Positions 26,620 to 36,553 of a stretch of 64,000 nt of DNA are shown here, piece by piece. The translations under genes and the position numbers were made by a program. The stretch lies in assembly GCA_016200045.1 (NCBI GenBank), contig JACQFN010000002.1, forward strand, positions 226,473 through 290,472, given 5' to 3'. The notes beneath the pieces were generated by a model. That model saw nothing but the letters and a program-made list of their open reading frames with translations, made no database searches and was not told the DNA's origin. Numbering within the stretch: the stretch's first letter is position 1; each line of letters begins with the position of its first letter. Source of the DNA: Nitrososphaerota archaeon. Its GTDB lineage: Archaea; Thermoproteota; Nitrososphaeria; Nitrososphaerales; Gagatemarchaeaceae.

Positions 26620-27207
26620 ATGGCCTTCCTGGTTCTGGAGGGATTCTCGGGGAGCGGCAAGACCACCCTGGCCAAGCGGCTGCAGAAACGGGGTTGGATG
26701 AGGCTGCAGGAGTCCGCGCACATCCTCCCGCAGGATGTGCCGGTCGCCGACAGGGGGGACACCTACTCAGATTTCAGCCTCCTCGGCGCGACGCTCGCCT
26801 ATTCCTCCACGATCTCAAGGTCTAGGGGTAGGAGGAACCTTGTCTCTGAAGGATACCTTCCTTCCGACTTGGCCTACGCGAAGATAAGGTACGAGCTGAA
26901 GAAGAGCCTGGCGTATCCTGCAATGATGACCATCTGCAAGAGCGTGCTGGCTGACCCTACGATGAGGCCGGACCTCTACGTGCTCCTGACCGCTGGACAC
27001 GGAACGCTCTCGGGCAGGCAGGCGGAGAAGGAGAATCGCGACAGGAACCCTTCGATGTTCTTCAGGGAAAGGTACTACACAGCCCTTCGCGAGATTCACC
27101 AGGAGCTCGGAGAGACGGAACAGGAAGAGGTGCGGACGGACTCAGACCCAGACATCGCTACGGAGTCGATTCTCGAGAAACTCAGTCACAGGAAGATGGG
27201 TGCCTAG
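26620..27207 (+). CDS. P-loop kinase-like protein
   Basis: A 195-residue P-loop protein with Walker A GFSGSGKTT at the N-terminus and the overall layout of nucleoside/nucleotide kinases (thymidylate-kinase-like). The lid-like segment GRQAEKENRDRN is Arg-rich. Substrate not identifiable. It overlaps the next gene by one base (TAGTG) and is probably co-transcribed with it. Confidence 0.65.
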   Translation: MAFLVLEGFSGSGKTTLAKRLQKRGWMRLQESAHILPQDVPVADRGDTYSDFSLLGATLAYSSTISRSRGRRNLVSEGYLPSDLAYAKIRYELKKSLAYPAMMTICKSVLADPTMRPDLYVLLTAGHGTLSGRQAEKENRDRNPSMFFRERYYTALREIHQELGETEQEEVRTDSDPDIATESILEKLSHRKMGA

Positions 27208-28040
27208 TGGAAGGCGCACCACGATGGGAGGAGGTCTTGACCGACGCCACACTCCGGGTCCAGGATGCGACCTCGCGGATCGTCAGCGACGGGGACAGGG
27301 CGAAGAAGCTAGGCGTCGGTGCGTCTGGGGACAAGACCCTTCTCGCCGACAGGGAGGCCGAGAAAGCGATGTTGAACGCGCTGAGCGGTCTCCGCGGGCT
27401 CAGGGTCTTGAGCGAGGAGGCCGGAGAAGTAGGCGACCCGAGGTCGCAACTGGCAGCCATAGTCGACCCCCTCGATGGTTCCGCGAATTTCATGAGAGGG
27501 GTTCCGTTCTATTGCACTTCGGTCGCAGTGGCAACCGGGAATTCACTTGATTCCGTGAACTTCGGCATCATCAGGAACCTAGTCAACGGCGACGTCTACA
27601 TGGCCGGCAAGGGAAGCGGGGCGACAAAGAACGGGTCGCGAATAAGGACGTCGTCCACTGCGAAGGCGTCCGAATCCGTGGTCGGGATAGACCTGAGCAG
27701 GGCGACGCCAGAGCTGGTCTCGGAGCTGCAGCCTTTGATATCCGGAGTGAATAGGAGCGTCCACTTCGGTGCGAACGCGCTCGAGCTGTGCTACCTTGCG
27801 GAGGGGAAGCTAGACGCCTTCGTCGACGTCCGGGGGAGAATCAGGGTGACAGACATCGCGGCCGGGTTCCTGATCGCTGCAGAGGCCGGGGCGTCGATAT
27901 GGTCTTCACCAGGCCCGGGGGACCGTCTCAGGCTAGACCTGACCGAGAAGTTCAGCATGGTGGGGTCGAGCAATCCAACCCTGCACGAGGAGGTAATGCG
28001 CCTCTGCGGGCGGCAGACGGTTTGGGAGAAAGGGACGTAG
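27207..28040 (+). CDS. Inositol monophosphatase-family phosphatase
   Basis: A Mg-dependent phosphatase of the IMPase/FBPase/CysQ superfamily, 277 residues, GTG start. Metal-binding motifs are LSEEAG, VDPLDGSANF and, near the C-terminus, VTDIAAG (usually WD-x-AAG; the Trp is Thr here). Archaeal members act on inositol phosphate, fructose bisphosphate or both. No adjacent gene decides between these. Confidence 0.85.
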   Translation: MEGAPRWEEVLTDATLRVQDATSRIVSDGDRAKKLGVGASGDKTLLADREAEKAMLNALSGLRGLRVLSEEAGEVGDPRSQLAAIVDPLDGSANFMRGVPFYCTSVAVATGNSLDSVNFGIIRNLVNGDVYMAGKGSGATKNGSRIRTSSTAKASESVVGIDLSRATPELVSELQPLISGVNRSVHFGANALELCYLAEGKLDAFVDVRGRIRVTDIAAGFLIAAEAGASIWSSPGPGDRLRLDLTEKFSMVGSSNPTLHEEVMRLCGRQTVWEKGT

Positions 28041-28089
28041 AGGCTGCGCGAGTATCGTGCCTTTGTCCTTTGGGCCGGGGTGAGGGTCC

Positions 28090-29019
28090 CTACGCTGGTT
28101 CGGTGTCGATGTACAATGCTAAGTTCTCGCTGTACCATCCTATGACCCTGTCGAGCGCATCCTCTGTCTTCGTTTGAGGTCGCCAGCCAGTGGCCTTCCG
28201 AAGCTTCAACGAGTCCCCCACGCTGCAGGCGACGCCGCCTCCGATTGGTCCTTTCGCGAAAGTCACCTTGCCTCTGCCCAACTTCGAAAGGACGAGGTCT
28301 GCCAGTTCTTTGATTCTAAGGGGTACCCCGGACGCTACGTTGTAGATTCCCTCTCCCCGGGTTTCGAGTGACGCGACGAAAGCGCGGGCGACGTCCTTGA
28401 CGTCCAGATAGTCCCGGACCTGGCCTCCGTCCCCGTGGATGACGATATCCCCTCCCTTCAGGCCGCGGACGATGAACGTTGCCGCAGCCGAGCCCGGCCG
28501 GTACGGACGCTGCCATTCGCCGAAGGTGTTGAATACGCGGAGGATGGAACAAGACATTCCTGGATTCGCCCTCGCTTGAGCGAGAACATGGCCTTCAGCG
28601 AGGAGCTTGCCTTCGCCGTAGCTCGTCGCAGGCTTGCAGGGACTCTCCTCATTCGCGCCTTTCAAGCTGGTCTCCCCATAGACCTCAGCGCTGCTGGCAA
28701 AGATGAACTGGCTGACTCCAGACCTGGACGAGGCGGATAGAAGCAGCCTCGTCCCCTCGGCGTCGGCGAATGTTGGACGGGGGTCATCTCCGTCCCGCGG
28801 GTCGCGGAGGACCCTGCCAGCGAGGTGGACGACTCCTTCGGTGTCCCGGGTTGCAGCTTCGACGTCGTTTGAGGAAGAGAGCTCGCCTTTGATCCAGTCC
28901 ACCCCGGTCGTCCTAGGAGGGTTGTGGTCCAGCACGCGGACGGTGTGGCCACTGCCGACGAGGCTCGCGGTCACGTGCGTGCCGATGAAACCGGACCCGC
29001 CTGTCACAAGCACCCTCAA
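28090..29019 (-). CDS. NAD-dependent sugar epimerase/dehydratase
   Basis: Extended short-chain dehydrogenase of the GalE/RmlB group, 309 residues. NAD-binding motif VTGGSGFIGTHV, a catalytic Ser in FASSAEVYG, and the YGEGK (YxxxK) catalytic pair. It modifies a nucleotide sugar, most likely for surface glycans given its neighbours. The exact sugar is not clear. Confidence 0.88.
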   Translation of the reverse strand: MRVLVTGGSGFIGTHVTASLVGSGHTVRVLDHNPPRTTGVDWIKGELSSSNDVEAATRDTEGVVHLAGRVLRDPRDGDDPRPTFADAEGTRLLLSASSRSGVSQFIFASSAEVYGETSLKGANEESPCKPATSYGEGKLLAEGHVLAQARANPGMSCSILRVFNTFGEWQRPYRPGSAAATFIVRGLKGGDIVIHGDGGQVRDYLDVKDVARAFVASLETRGEGIYNVASGVPLRIKELADLVLSKLGRGKVTFAKGPIGGGVACSVGDSLKLRKATGWRPQTKTEDALDRVIGWYSENLALYIDTEPA

Positions 29020-29107
29020 CGCGCGATGACCGAACCTCCGGTAATTGTTGGTCCGTCAGCGCTGAGGAGGTTGGGCGAGTCCAACTGGTGAACGGTCCCT
29101 ATCCTGC

Positions 29108-30136
29108 CTACGCACCGTAAAGGGCAGAAATCAGAGATGTAATCTCCCGACGACCGAGCCAGGGGCCCGACTCGGAAGAATACCCCCTCCCTCCACCTTT
29201 CCCGGCCGATGCATCCCCCCTGCCCCGAGAGAACTGCGGCGGAATGACGTAGAACTGCCCTTTCTCCCTCGCCCTCGCGGCCTCCCCCACGGTCATGAGC
29301 TCTTCGTGCATCTTTTCGCCGGGCCTCATCCCGGTCGTCTGGACCTTGATCTTGGCTGGGTCCATCCCGAACCGCTTCGAGAAGTACTCCAGGCTTGCCC
29401 TCGCCAGCTCGCCTATCTTCACCTTTGGCATCTTGAGAATGAACGTCTCGCCCGGAGCCGCCTGTCTGCCGGCCTCGAGGACGAGCTTCGAAGCCTCCGA
29501 TGGAAGCATGATGAACCTTGTCATCTTCGGGTCGGTCACTGTCATCCTCCCTTCGTGCCTGACCTGCTGCTGGAATATCTTGAGCACCGAGCCCCGACTG
29601 CCGAGGACGTTCCCGAACCTGACGCTGCAGAATACGCAATCCTTGAAGATCCGGTTTCCGTTGACCGTCAGCTTCTCCGCCAGCAGCTTCGTCGCCCCCA
29701 TGGTGCTTATCGGGTTGACGGCCTTGTCGGTGCTGACGAAGACGAAACGTCTTACGCCGTTCCGATTGGCGTGATTCATCACGTTCTGCGTGCCGATGAT
29801 GTTGGTCGAGATGGCCTCCGAGGGGTTCTCCTCGCAGAAGTTCACGTGCTTCAGCGCGGCAGCGTGGAAGATGACGTCGCAACCCATTGTGGCACTGTTC
29901 ACCGAGTCCGGGTCGCGGACGTCGCCGAGCCTGAACGTTACCCGGCGGTTACCTCCGAATGTTGTCTTCGCGTCGAAGAGGCCGTTCTCATCGTTGCTCA
30001 TGAGCCGGACCTCCTTCGGCTCATGGGTCAGTGCGTCCTTCGCCAGCTCAAGCCCAATCGACCCCGTCCCGCCGGTCACCAATATCACTGAGCCCCTGTA
30101 GATGTCCTTCCTGGGGGCCTTCGCCTTGCTCTTCAT
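29108..30136 (-). CDS. UDP-GlcNAc 4,6-dehydratase-like protein (CapD/PseB family)
   Basis: A 342-residue polysaccharide-biosynthesis SDR. NAD motif VTGGTGSIGLEL, FVSTDKAVNP and MGATKLLAEK, the K of which is the catalytic Lys; as in the FlaA1/WbpM group, Met replaces Tyr in the YxxxK position. It likely inverts or dehydrates UDP-GlcNAc for glycan synthesis. A Gly/Arg-rich C-terminal tail is unusual. Same strand as the epimerase, 88 bp apart. A GTTTACTTAAA box lies about 36-40 nt upstream. Confidence 0.88.
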   Translation of the reverse strand: MKSKAKAPRKDIYRGSVILVTGGTGSIGLELAKDALTHEPKEVRLMSNDENGLFDAKTTFGGNRRVTFRLGDVRDPDSVNSATMGCDVIFHAAALKHVNFCEENPSEAISTNIIGTQNVMNHANRNGVRRFVFVSTDKAVNPISTMGATKLLAEKLTVNGNRIFKDCVFCSVRFGNVLGSRGSVLKIFQQQVRHEGRMTVTDPKMTRFIMLPSEASKLVLEAGRQAAPGETFILKMPKVKIGELARASLEYFSKRFGMDPAKIKVQTTGMRPGEKMHEELMTVGEAARAREKGQFYVIPPQFSRGRGDASAGKGGGRGYSSESGPWLGRREITSLISALYGA

Positions 30137-30226
30137 GGTCGGAGATTGCGTGCGTCGGGTCGGGCCGTCTTTAAGTAAACGTTTTCCCGAAATGTCACGC
30201 GTACATCGAAATCAAGCCCATTGGCG

Positions 30227-31063
30227 TCAAGACGTCAGGGGACCTGGCTCCGCGAGGAGTCTCCTGTGAAGGAGGCCCAGGACGAGAAGTCCTGTCGCTA
30301 TGACGAGGACAAACCAGTTGGTCAGTATGACTCCCAGCGGATAGCTGGACGTGAAGTAGCTGATGTATATCGGCATCTCATAAGGGACGAAGAGAAGTGT
30401 GGCCAACTCATAGATCACTATCACTGGAGCAGAGAAGAAGGTGATCGTCTTCCTTAGAGCCGTAGAAATCCCCTCCTCCAACCAATAGACGAGCATTCCA
30501 AGTGACATCAGTCCGAACATGGCAATTATCGTCTCGCCGATAGCAATCGGGTCGCCGAAGAACGGCTCAAGGATCGGGGCGACGGGATGGCGGGGCCATT
30601 TCCAGAAGTTGTCAATGAGAAAGTCGGAGAACAGAAAGGCGGGGGGTACGTCCCACGGCTGAGTTCCCTCTATTATCCCGTCGATTGTCGAGATTGCGAT
30701 AAGCGTCAACCCAATGGCCACGCTCAGGAGGACTGCATCCTTGACGAATCGCGGCACCCTCACCGAGATCTCTCTGCTCCTCGGAACCCGAGGAGAGAGC
30801 GCGGAGATCAGGAAAAGAAGCGCCGTCAACGCCGCAAAACCCATCGCCAAGTCCACGTACGACTGGGATATCCAGGGAAGTATGTTGAACCAATAAAATT
30901 GATTCACATAGGCCTCGGTGTAGCTGACGTTACCGTAGGGATTGTATTCGGGGATGGTCGCCGGAACCGACGTCACCGACCATAGAATGACAAACGCAAG
31001 AGATAGGGCAGACGAGATTAGAAGGAAGACCTCCATGGGTGGCTTGAGGTATCGGTCGCTCAC
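30227..31063 (-). CDS. Polytopic membrane protein of unknown function
   Basis: An unrecognised 278-residue protein with about seven hydrophobic helices. GTG start at 31063, with a CTAAATAC box 25 nt upstream. No catalytic motif is visible. Its place inside the glycan locus suggests a role in envelope biogenesis, which is inference only. Confidence 0.6.
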   Translation of the reverse strand: MSDRYLKPPMEVFLLISSALSLAFVILWSVTSVPATIPEYNPYGNVSYTEAYVNQFYWFNILPWISQSYVDLAMGFAALTALLFLISALSPRVPRSREISVRVPRFVKDAVLLSVAIGLTLIAISTIDGIIEGTQPWDVPPAFLFSDFLIDNFWKWPRHPVAPILEPFFGDPIAIGETIIAMFGLMSLGMLVYWLEEGISTALRKTITFFSAPVIVIYELATLLFVPYEMPIYISYFTSSYPLGVILTNWFVLVIATGLLVLGLLHRRLLAEPGPLTS

Positions 31064-31215
31064 TTCCCTCGTCAGCGCATCAAGGTATTTAGAACTAATC
31101 GGTGCGGTCGGCGATGCTGTGCAGTTTCCCGAAGTGACGGGCGTTGAATCATCTGACGGTTCTCGAAAGGCGGGATACGATTTTAACGACGCGAGAGACG
31201 GCCCAGAACACGGAT

Positions 31216-32355
31216 ATGCAAAGCAGACCCAAGAAGGTCGTCATGCTGCTTTCGAACCCCGCGACCTATGACGCCAGGCCCCTGAAGGAGGCCCACACAC
31301 TTGCCGCGGCCGGTTACTCGGTGACGATCCTGGCATGGGACAGGGACCTCGAGACTCGCCGTGATTCAGTCTACTCCGACGGGTTGAAGGTCAAGAGAAT
31401 GAGGCTATTCGCAGGCCACGGGACCCCAGTCTTCACAGTTCCACGCCTCTTCGTGTTTTACGCGTGGTGCCTAGTACACCTGGTCTTCACGAGGTTCGAC
31501 CTTGTGCACTGCCACGACGTAGACACTCTTCCTGCCGGGTTTGCCGCGAAGGCCGTCAAGCTCGGAAGGCCGAGGCTGGCCTACGACATGCACGACCTGC
31601 CTGAAAGTTTCCTCCGTTTTTTCCCGCTGACCGGACTCACTCAAGGGATCTTCTTGGCGTCGGCAAGGAAGTTGTCGGACCTCTTAGTTGTCACGAATGA
31701 CCGCTACGTCGAATACCTGGGGGGGCGGGGGTTCGACCGGAAGAAGATCGTAGTGGTGATGAACGCCCAGCCTGCCCAGGAGGGGCGGCTGAAGAAGCGC
31801 GAGGGGAGTGGCCTGAAGGTACTATACTACGGTTGGATGGGGAGGGAAAGGGGAGTGCACTTGTTGGTCGACGCCATGAAGGGTACGAAGGACGTGACCC
31901 TGACCCTGGCAGGGCGAGGAGAGCTCGAAGGGGAGCTCAGAGGAGTCAGCAGGTCGAACCCCAACATCAAGTTCCTTGGATGGCTCACCGTGAAGGAGTT
32001 GCGTCCTCTCATCTACGAAGCCGACGTCCTGCCCTCCCTCTACGAGCCGCGCTCAGAAAACGTCCAGATATCTACACCGGGGAAGCTTCTGACCTCCATG
32101 TCCCTGGGAATCCCTTCGCTTGTCTCGGCGGGTAGCTACCAGGAAGAGCTGGTCAGGAGATACGGCTGCGGCCTCGTGGTCGAGTGGGGGAACTTGGAGG
32201 CGCTTACAGATGCTCTGCAGACTCTTTGTGCCGATCGAGAGCTTTACAACACGATGGCGAAGGCGGCCTACGACGCCTTCCGTTCTTCGTTCGTCTGGGA
32301 GGTGATGGAGGCGAGGCTCCGCGACGGATACTCAGAGGTCCTGGAGAGGCGCTAG
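31216..32355 (+). CDS. GT4-family glycosyltransferase
   Basis: A GT-B-fold glycosyltransferase of family 4, about 379 residues from ATG 31216. The frame extends 24 codons upstream, but the internal ATG lies at the natural N-terminus of the family (KVVMLLSNPA) and about 33 nt after a TTTTAA box. The donor-binding C-terminal domain has the motif around YEPRSENVQISTPGKLLTSM, equivalent to the E-x7-E motif. It transfers an unknown sugar, probably in surface glycan assembly. Confidence 0.85.
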   Translation: MQSRPKKVVMLLSNPATYDARPLKEAHTLAAAGYSVTILAWDRDLETRRDSVYSDGLKVKRMRLFAGHGTPVFTVPRLFVFYAWCLVHLVFTRFDLVHCHDVDTLPAGFAAKAVKLGRPRLAYDMHDLPESFLRFFPLTGLTQGIFLASARKLSDLLVVTNDRYVEYLGGRGFDRKKIVVVMNAQPAQEGRLKKREGSGLKVLYYGWMGRERGVHLLVDAMKGTKDVTLTLAGRGELEGELRGVSRSNPNIKFLGWLTVKELRPLIYEADVLPSLYEPRSENVQISTPGKLLTSMSLGIPSLVSAGSYQEELVRRYGCGLVVEWGNLEALTDALQTLCADRELYNTMAKAAYDAFRSSFVWEVMEARLRDGYSEVLERR

Positions 32356-32448
32356 GGCTCTGCGTTGCGCCTTTCGAAGAGGGAGTCCGAGAGTTTCGGG
32401 GGTGCGAAGAATCAGGCATGAGTCAGAAAATGGCAGGTGGCAGGGGCG

Positions 32449-33621
32449 ATGAGTGAGATTTGGAACGGAAGGGTCTTGGAGGTAGTTCCCTACGTCAGAC
32501 GGTTCATCGGTGACCAGGTCAAGTACGTAGGCAGGAGGGTTTCAGGGGTGGACATCCTGCACCCAGCCCCGCGTCTCTCTGGGATAGCGGCGTCGCTCCC
32601 CGGCATCGCCGTCAGGTACAATTTCTTCAGGCCCAGGCAAGGCTTGGGGGTGGGCAAGACTGTGGGGGCGAGTTACCTCGCCACGCCTTTGAGGAGCCTG
32701 CGGAAGAGAAGCTACTCGTCCGCGGCTAAGAGCGCCGTGAAAGCAGTTTCACGCTCAGGCCTGCAGTTCGACATTGTCCACGCCCACTTCCTGGGGATCT
32801 GTGGACACCTGGGTGCTGCAGTAAAGACGAGTGCCGGGAAACCGCTCGTCGTGACCGCCTATGGAGGAGACGCCTACGCAACACCCTACAGGGACCAGTT
32901 CAGCATGGAGCTGGCAACGGGCATCATCTCGAAGGCGGACCGACTAATCGCAGTCAGCAGGTCAGTTTCAGAAAAGCTGGTCGAGTTGGGGGCGTCCGAA
33001 GCGTCGGTCAGGACGATTCCCAACGGGGTGGACCTCTCAACCTTCAAGCCAGGCGACAGGAAAGAGGCCAGAAACGCGCTCGGGCTCGACCAAGACAAGA
33101 AGATCCTCCTCACGGTGGCAAATCTCGTGAAGGTAAAGGGGCACGAGTATCTTCTGGAGGCGATGGCCGAGGTTCGACGGGGACGGGGCGACGTGATTCT
33201 GATTCTGGCCGGCGGAGGAGTCCTGAGGAGCAAGCTCGAAAAGAAGGCCGCAGACCTGGGCCTGAACAAGAGCGTCGTCTTCCTGGGAGACAGGCCGCAC
33301 AGCGAGATTCCGAAGTGGGTTAGCGCCTGCGACCTTTTCGTTCTTCCGAGCCTCAACGAAGGGCTTCCGACGGTCCTAGCCGAAGTGATGGCCTGCGGCA
33401 GGCCGATAGTGGCGACAAGGGTCGGAGGGATTCCGGAGGTCGTGACCGGGGACGGGCTCGGGTTGCTCGTCGAGAAGGGGGACAGCCGGGCCCTTGCCTC
33501 CGCGATAGTCGGGGGCTTGGAGAAGGCCTGGGACCAGAACCTGATGCTCGAAGCCGCCAGCAGGTACGGGTGGGACTCGATTGCCGGCAGAATCGTTAAA
33601 GTCTACCAAGAGCTGTCGTAA
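32449..33621 (+). CDS. GT4-family glycosyltransferase
   Basis: The second GT4 enzyme of the locus, about 390 residues from ATG 32449 (GTG 32437 is an alternative). The classic donor-site motif EGLPTVLAEVMACGRPIVAT and the NGVDLSTFKPG turn are present. Starts 93 bp after the first GT4 gene, same strand, probably the same transcript. Confidence 0.9.
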   Translation: MSEIWNGRVLEVVPYVRRFIGDQVKYVGRRVSGVDILHPAPRLSGIAASLPGIAVRYNFFRPRQGLGVGKTVGASYLATPLRSLRKRSYSSAAKSAVKAVSRSGLQFDIVHAHFLGICGHLGAAVKTSAGKPLVVTAYGGDAYATPYRDQFSMELATGIISKADRLIAVSRSVSEKLVELGASEASVRTIPNGVDLSTFKPGDRKEARNALGLDQDKKILLTVANLVKVKGHEYLLEAMAEVRRGRGDVILILAGGGVLRSKLEKKAADLGLNKSVVFLGDRPHSEIPKWVSACDLFVLPSLNEGLPTVLAEVMACGRPIVATRVGGIPEVVTGDGLGLLVEKGDSRALASAIVGGLEKAWDQNLMLEAASRYGWDSIAGRIVKVYQELS

Positions 33622-33744
33622 ACGGTCTGGCGCCCCGGGTGCTCATCGACGGAATCCGTTAGTTGAGACGTCCCCATCGGACCCGCCAGCAGGTCGATGC
33701 CACGCAAAAGTTTATTCGCAATCGGGATTTCACCCAGCAAATTC

Positions 33745-35055
33745 ATGCAGAAGGTCTGCGTAATCGGTCTGGGGTACGTGGGCCTGCCTACAGCTTGCGC
33801 ATTCGCACGGTCGGGGGTGGTGACTGTCGGGGTCGACTCGAAGAGGGACATAGTTGACGGGGTGAACCGGGGGAGCAGTTACCTTGTCGAAAAGGGAGTG
33901 GCAGACGCCGTCCGAGAGGAGGTCGCAAGGGGGAGGCTGAGCGCTACTTCGGATGTTGCCAAGGCCGTTTCAGACTCCGACGCCGTCATGATCGCGGTGC
34001 AGACGCCGCACAGGGACGGGACAGTGGTCCTGGATTTCCTCGAGGCTGCATGCGAACAGGTCGCTTCTTCGCTAAGAGACGGGACCGTCGTGATAGTAGA
34101 ATCCTCCGTCCCCCCTGGAACCTGCGAGAGGAGGATCCTTCCGATATTCGGGCGACACGGGAAGCGCGACGGCACAGAGTTCCACTTCGCCTACTGCCCA
34201 GAGAGGGTCTCTCCCGGGAACTCTTTGGAGGAGTTCGTCATGAACGACAGGCTCATCGGCGCGGACGACGAAAAGAGCCGCGACAGGGCCCTGACGGTCA
34301 TGAAGTCGGCGGTGAAGGGGAAGCTGTTCGCCACCGACGTGATAACCGCGGAGACGACGAAGCTGGTCGAAAATGCCGCAAGGTTCGTATACATCGCGTT
34401 CGCGAACGACCTCGCCCTGATCAGCGCCAAGCTCGGGGTGGACGTCCAAGAGGTGATCAAGCTCGCAAACACTCATCCCAGGGTGAAGATCCTGAACCCC
34501 GGACCGGGGGTCGGGGGACCCTGCCTCGAGAAAGATTCGTACTTGCTTCTTAACGGGCTGGGAAAGGGTCAGAAGGAGGGCGCAACCATCAGGACGGCAG
34601 CGTCCGTCAACGGCGGGATGCTCGACGAGGTCCTGAGGCTAGCGGGTGCGGGAAAGGAGCTCAAGGAGGGGAGCAAGGTCGCGGTCCTCGGGACTTCATA
34701 CAAGCCCGGGGTGGGCGACCCGAGAAACAGCCCATCTGAGCCGGTGATCAAGTCGCTCCTGAAGATGGGCTACAGGGTGAGCGCGTACGACCCCTACTGC
34801 GAGGAGGGGTTCGGCGCCAAACTTGCAGGAAGCGTCCACTCCGCCCTGGAGGGCGCTGCTTGCGCAATCCTGCTGGTGGCGCACGACAGTTTCAGGGTCC
34901 TGGACTTCGGCGACGCCGCGGGGAGGATGGCACCGGGACCTGTCATAGTCGACGCGGCTGGGATAACAAAGGCGACGGATGTGCGATCGAAATCATACAG
35001 GCTTCGGAGGCTGGGAGACGGCAGACGCCTGTCACCAGATGACGGCCGGCTCTGA
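33745..35055 (+). CDS. wecC: UDP-N-acetylmannosamine dehydrogenase (WecC-like)
   Basis: A UDP-glucose/GDP-mannose dehydrogenase family enzyme, 436 residues from ATG 33745. Rossmann motif VIGLGYVGLPTA, ESSVPPGT, the central ETTKLVENA helix and the catalytic Cys in GGPCLEKD. The adjacent wecB indicates that it oxidises UDP-ManNAc to UDP-ManNAcA. It lies 8 bp upstream of wecB. Confidence 0.88.
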   Translation: MQKVCVIGLGYVGLPTACAFARSGVVTVGVDSKRDIVDGVNRGSSYLVEKGVADAVREEVARGRLSATSDVAKAVSDSDAVMIAVQTPHRDGTVVLDFLEAACEQVASSLRDGTVVIVESSVPPGTCERRILPIFGRHGKRDGTEFHFAYCPERVSPGNSLEEFVMNDRLIGADDEKSRDRALTVMKSAVKGKLFATDVITAETTKLVENAARFVYIAFANDLALISAKLGVDVQEVIKLANTHPRVKILNPGPGVGGPCLEKDSYLLLNGLGKGQKEGATIRTAASVNGGMLDEVLRLAGAGKELKEGSKVAVLGTSYKPGVGDPRNSPSEPVIKSLLKMGYRVSAYDPYCEEGFGAKLAGSVHSALEGAACAILLVAHDSFRVLDFGDAAGRMAPGPVIVDAAGITKATDVRSKSYRLRRLGDGRRLSPDDGRL

Positions 35056-35063
35056 AGGACGGG

Positions 35064-36149
35064 GTGACTGAGCGCTTGAGGACAGCGGTTGTCCTCGGGA
35101 CTAGGCCCGAAATCATCAAGCTCTCTCCCGTCATCAGGGGCCTGAAGGAAGCCGGGAGCGATTTCTTCGTGCTCCACACGGGCCAGCACTACTCTCGCAA
35201 CATGGACAGGGTCTTCTTCGAGAACCTCAAGCTGGACCCCCCTGCACTCAACCTGAGGGCGGGTTCGGGGAGCCACGCCGAGGAGACGGGGAAGATGCTG
35301 GTCGGGATAGAAAAGGCCCTCCTTCAGGAGAAAGCCACAGGGGTCTTGGTCGAAGGGGACACAAATACGGTCCTGGCAGGCGCGCTCGCGGCCGCGAAGC
35401 TCCACCTGAGGGTGGGGCACGTCGAGGCAGGGCTCCGCAGCGGAGACATGCGAATGCCAGAGGAAGTCAACAGGATCGTTGCAGATCACATATCTGACGC
35501 GCTCTTCGCCCCGACCGAGAACTCGAAGAAGAACCTCCTCCGCGAAGGAATCGGGACCAGCAGAATCTCCGTGACGGGGAACACGATAGTGGACGCGGTA
35601 AAGCAGAACCTCGAGATCGCGAAACGGTCCGGGGGTGAATCCCGGCCTAAGGAAAAGACAGGGTACATCCTGGCCACGATCCACAGACAGGAAAACGTGG
35701 ACGACGGGAAAGTCCTTGCAGACATCGTAAAGGGGTTAGGGCTTGCCGCGGCACGTTTGGGCATGACGGTGCTGTACCCGGCCCACCCCCGCGCGAAGAA
35801 GGCGCTTCACAGATACAGAGTCAGGGTCGACCCGAAGCTGATCCAGATTACCGACCCTGTCGACTACCTCAACTTCCTTCGCTTGGAGAGCGGGGCTCGG
35901 CTGATACTCACGGATTCGGGAGGCGTACAAGAAGAGGCGTGCATACTGGGGGTGCCTTGTGTCACATTGAGAAACAACACGGAACGTCCGGAGACGATAG
36001 AAGTGGGCGCCAATGTGCTTGCTGGAACCGTTCCAAAAGTCATAGTGGCGAACGCCCGGATGATGCTTGAGAGGAAGCGGAGTTGGAGAAACCCATTTGG
36101 AGACGGGAAGGCAGGGACTAGAATAGCGAAAGCTTGGACCGCATCCTGA
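35064..36149 (+). CDS. wecB: UDP-N-acetylglucosamine 2-epimerase (WecB-like)
   Basis: Interconverts UDP-GlcNAc and UDP-ManNAc. It is a 361-residue GT-B-fold enzyme with GTRPEIIKLSPV at the N-terminus, the HTGQHYS motif, EGDTNTVLAG, EAGLRS and DSGGVQEEA. The GTG start follows wecC closely. Together the pair would make UDP-ManNAcA, a sugar used in archaeal N-glycans and S-layer decoration. Confidence 0.93.
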   Translation: MTERLRTAVVLGTRPEIIKLSPVIRGLKEAGSDFFVLHTGQHYSRNMDRVFFENLKLDPPALNLRAGSGSHAEETGKMLVGIEKALLQEKATGVLVEGDTNTVLAGALAAAKLHLRVGHVEAGLRSGDMRMPEEVNRIVADHISDALFAPTENSKKNLLREGIGTSRISVTGNTIVDAVKQNLEIAKRSGGESRPKEKTGYILATIHRQENVDDGKVLADIVKGLGLAAARLGMTVLYPAHPRAKKALHRYRVRVDPKLIQITDPVDYLNFLRLESGARLILTDSGGVQEEACILGVPCVTLRNNTERPETIEVGANVLAGTVPKVIVANARMMLERKRSWRNPFGDGKAGTRIAKAWTAS

Positions 36150-36553
36150 AAGCTGAATCGTAATCGGACGAGTCAATGGCGAAGCTGATTGAAAAATCGA
36201 TGGAAACCCTGAAACACCTTTTTGCACGGGCATGATTGGTGGTCCAATGACTCCACCCGGAAATGCTACCTTGGCAAATCCAGAAATCACTACCACCAGC
36301 AAGCCAATAGGGAGAATTCAGAATGACCTCAATCGACAAAAAAACCAACAGAACCCATTGAATCCTCAAGTGGCCTACGCAAGTCGCTTGCCCAGACAAG
36401 CCGTCCTTCAAGGTGAACCGCTGGGCGTGGCTGAGACAAATCGCCTTCTCTCTGTTCTAATTGACGAGAACCTATCGCATGTTCGAAGCGGGGTTCTACG
36501 TCAACACGTTGACGGGGGATGTGCTTGAATAACTCGAAGGAGGAGGTTCAGGT
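36150..36553. other. Gene-poor, AT-richer junction after the glycan genes
   Basis: About 400 bp with visibly lower GC than the flanks and an A7 run near 36339. Short frames exist on both strands but none has a recognisable protein or good codon use. A plus-strand stretch near 36380-36530 (reading MFEAGFYVNTLTGDVLE just before the end) could be the remnant of a gene. It marks the left edge of the lower-GC methionine module. Confidence 0.4.
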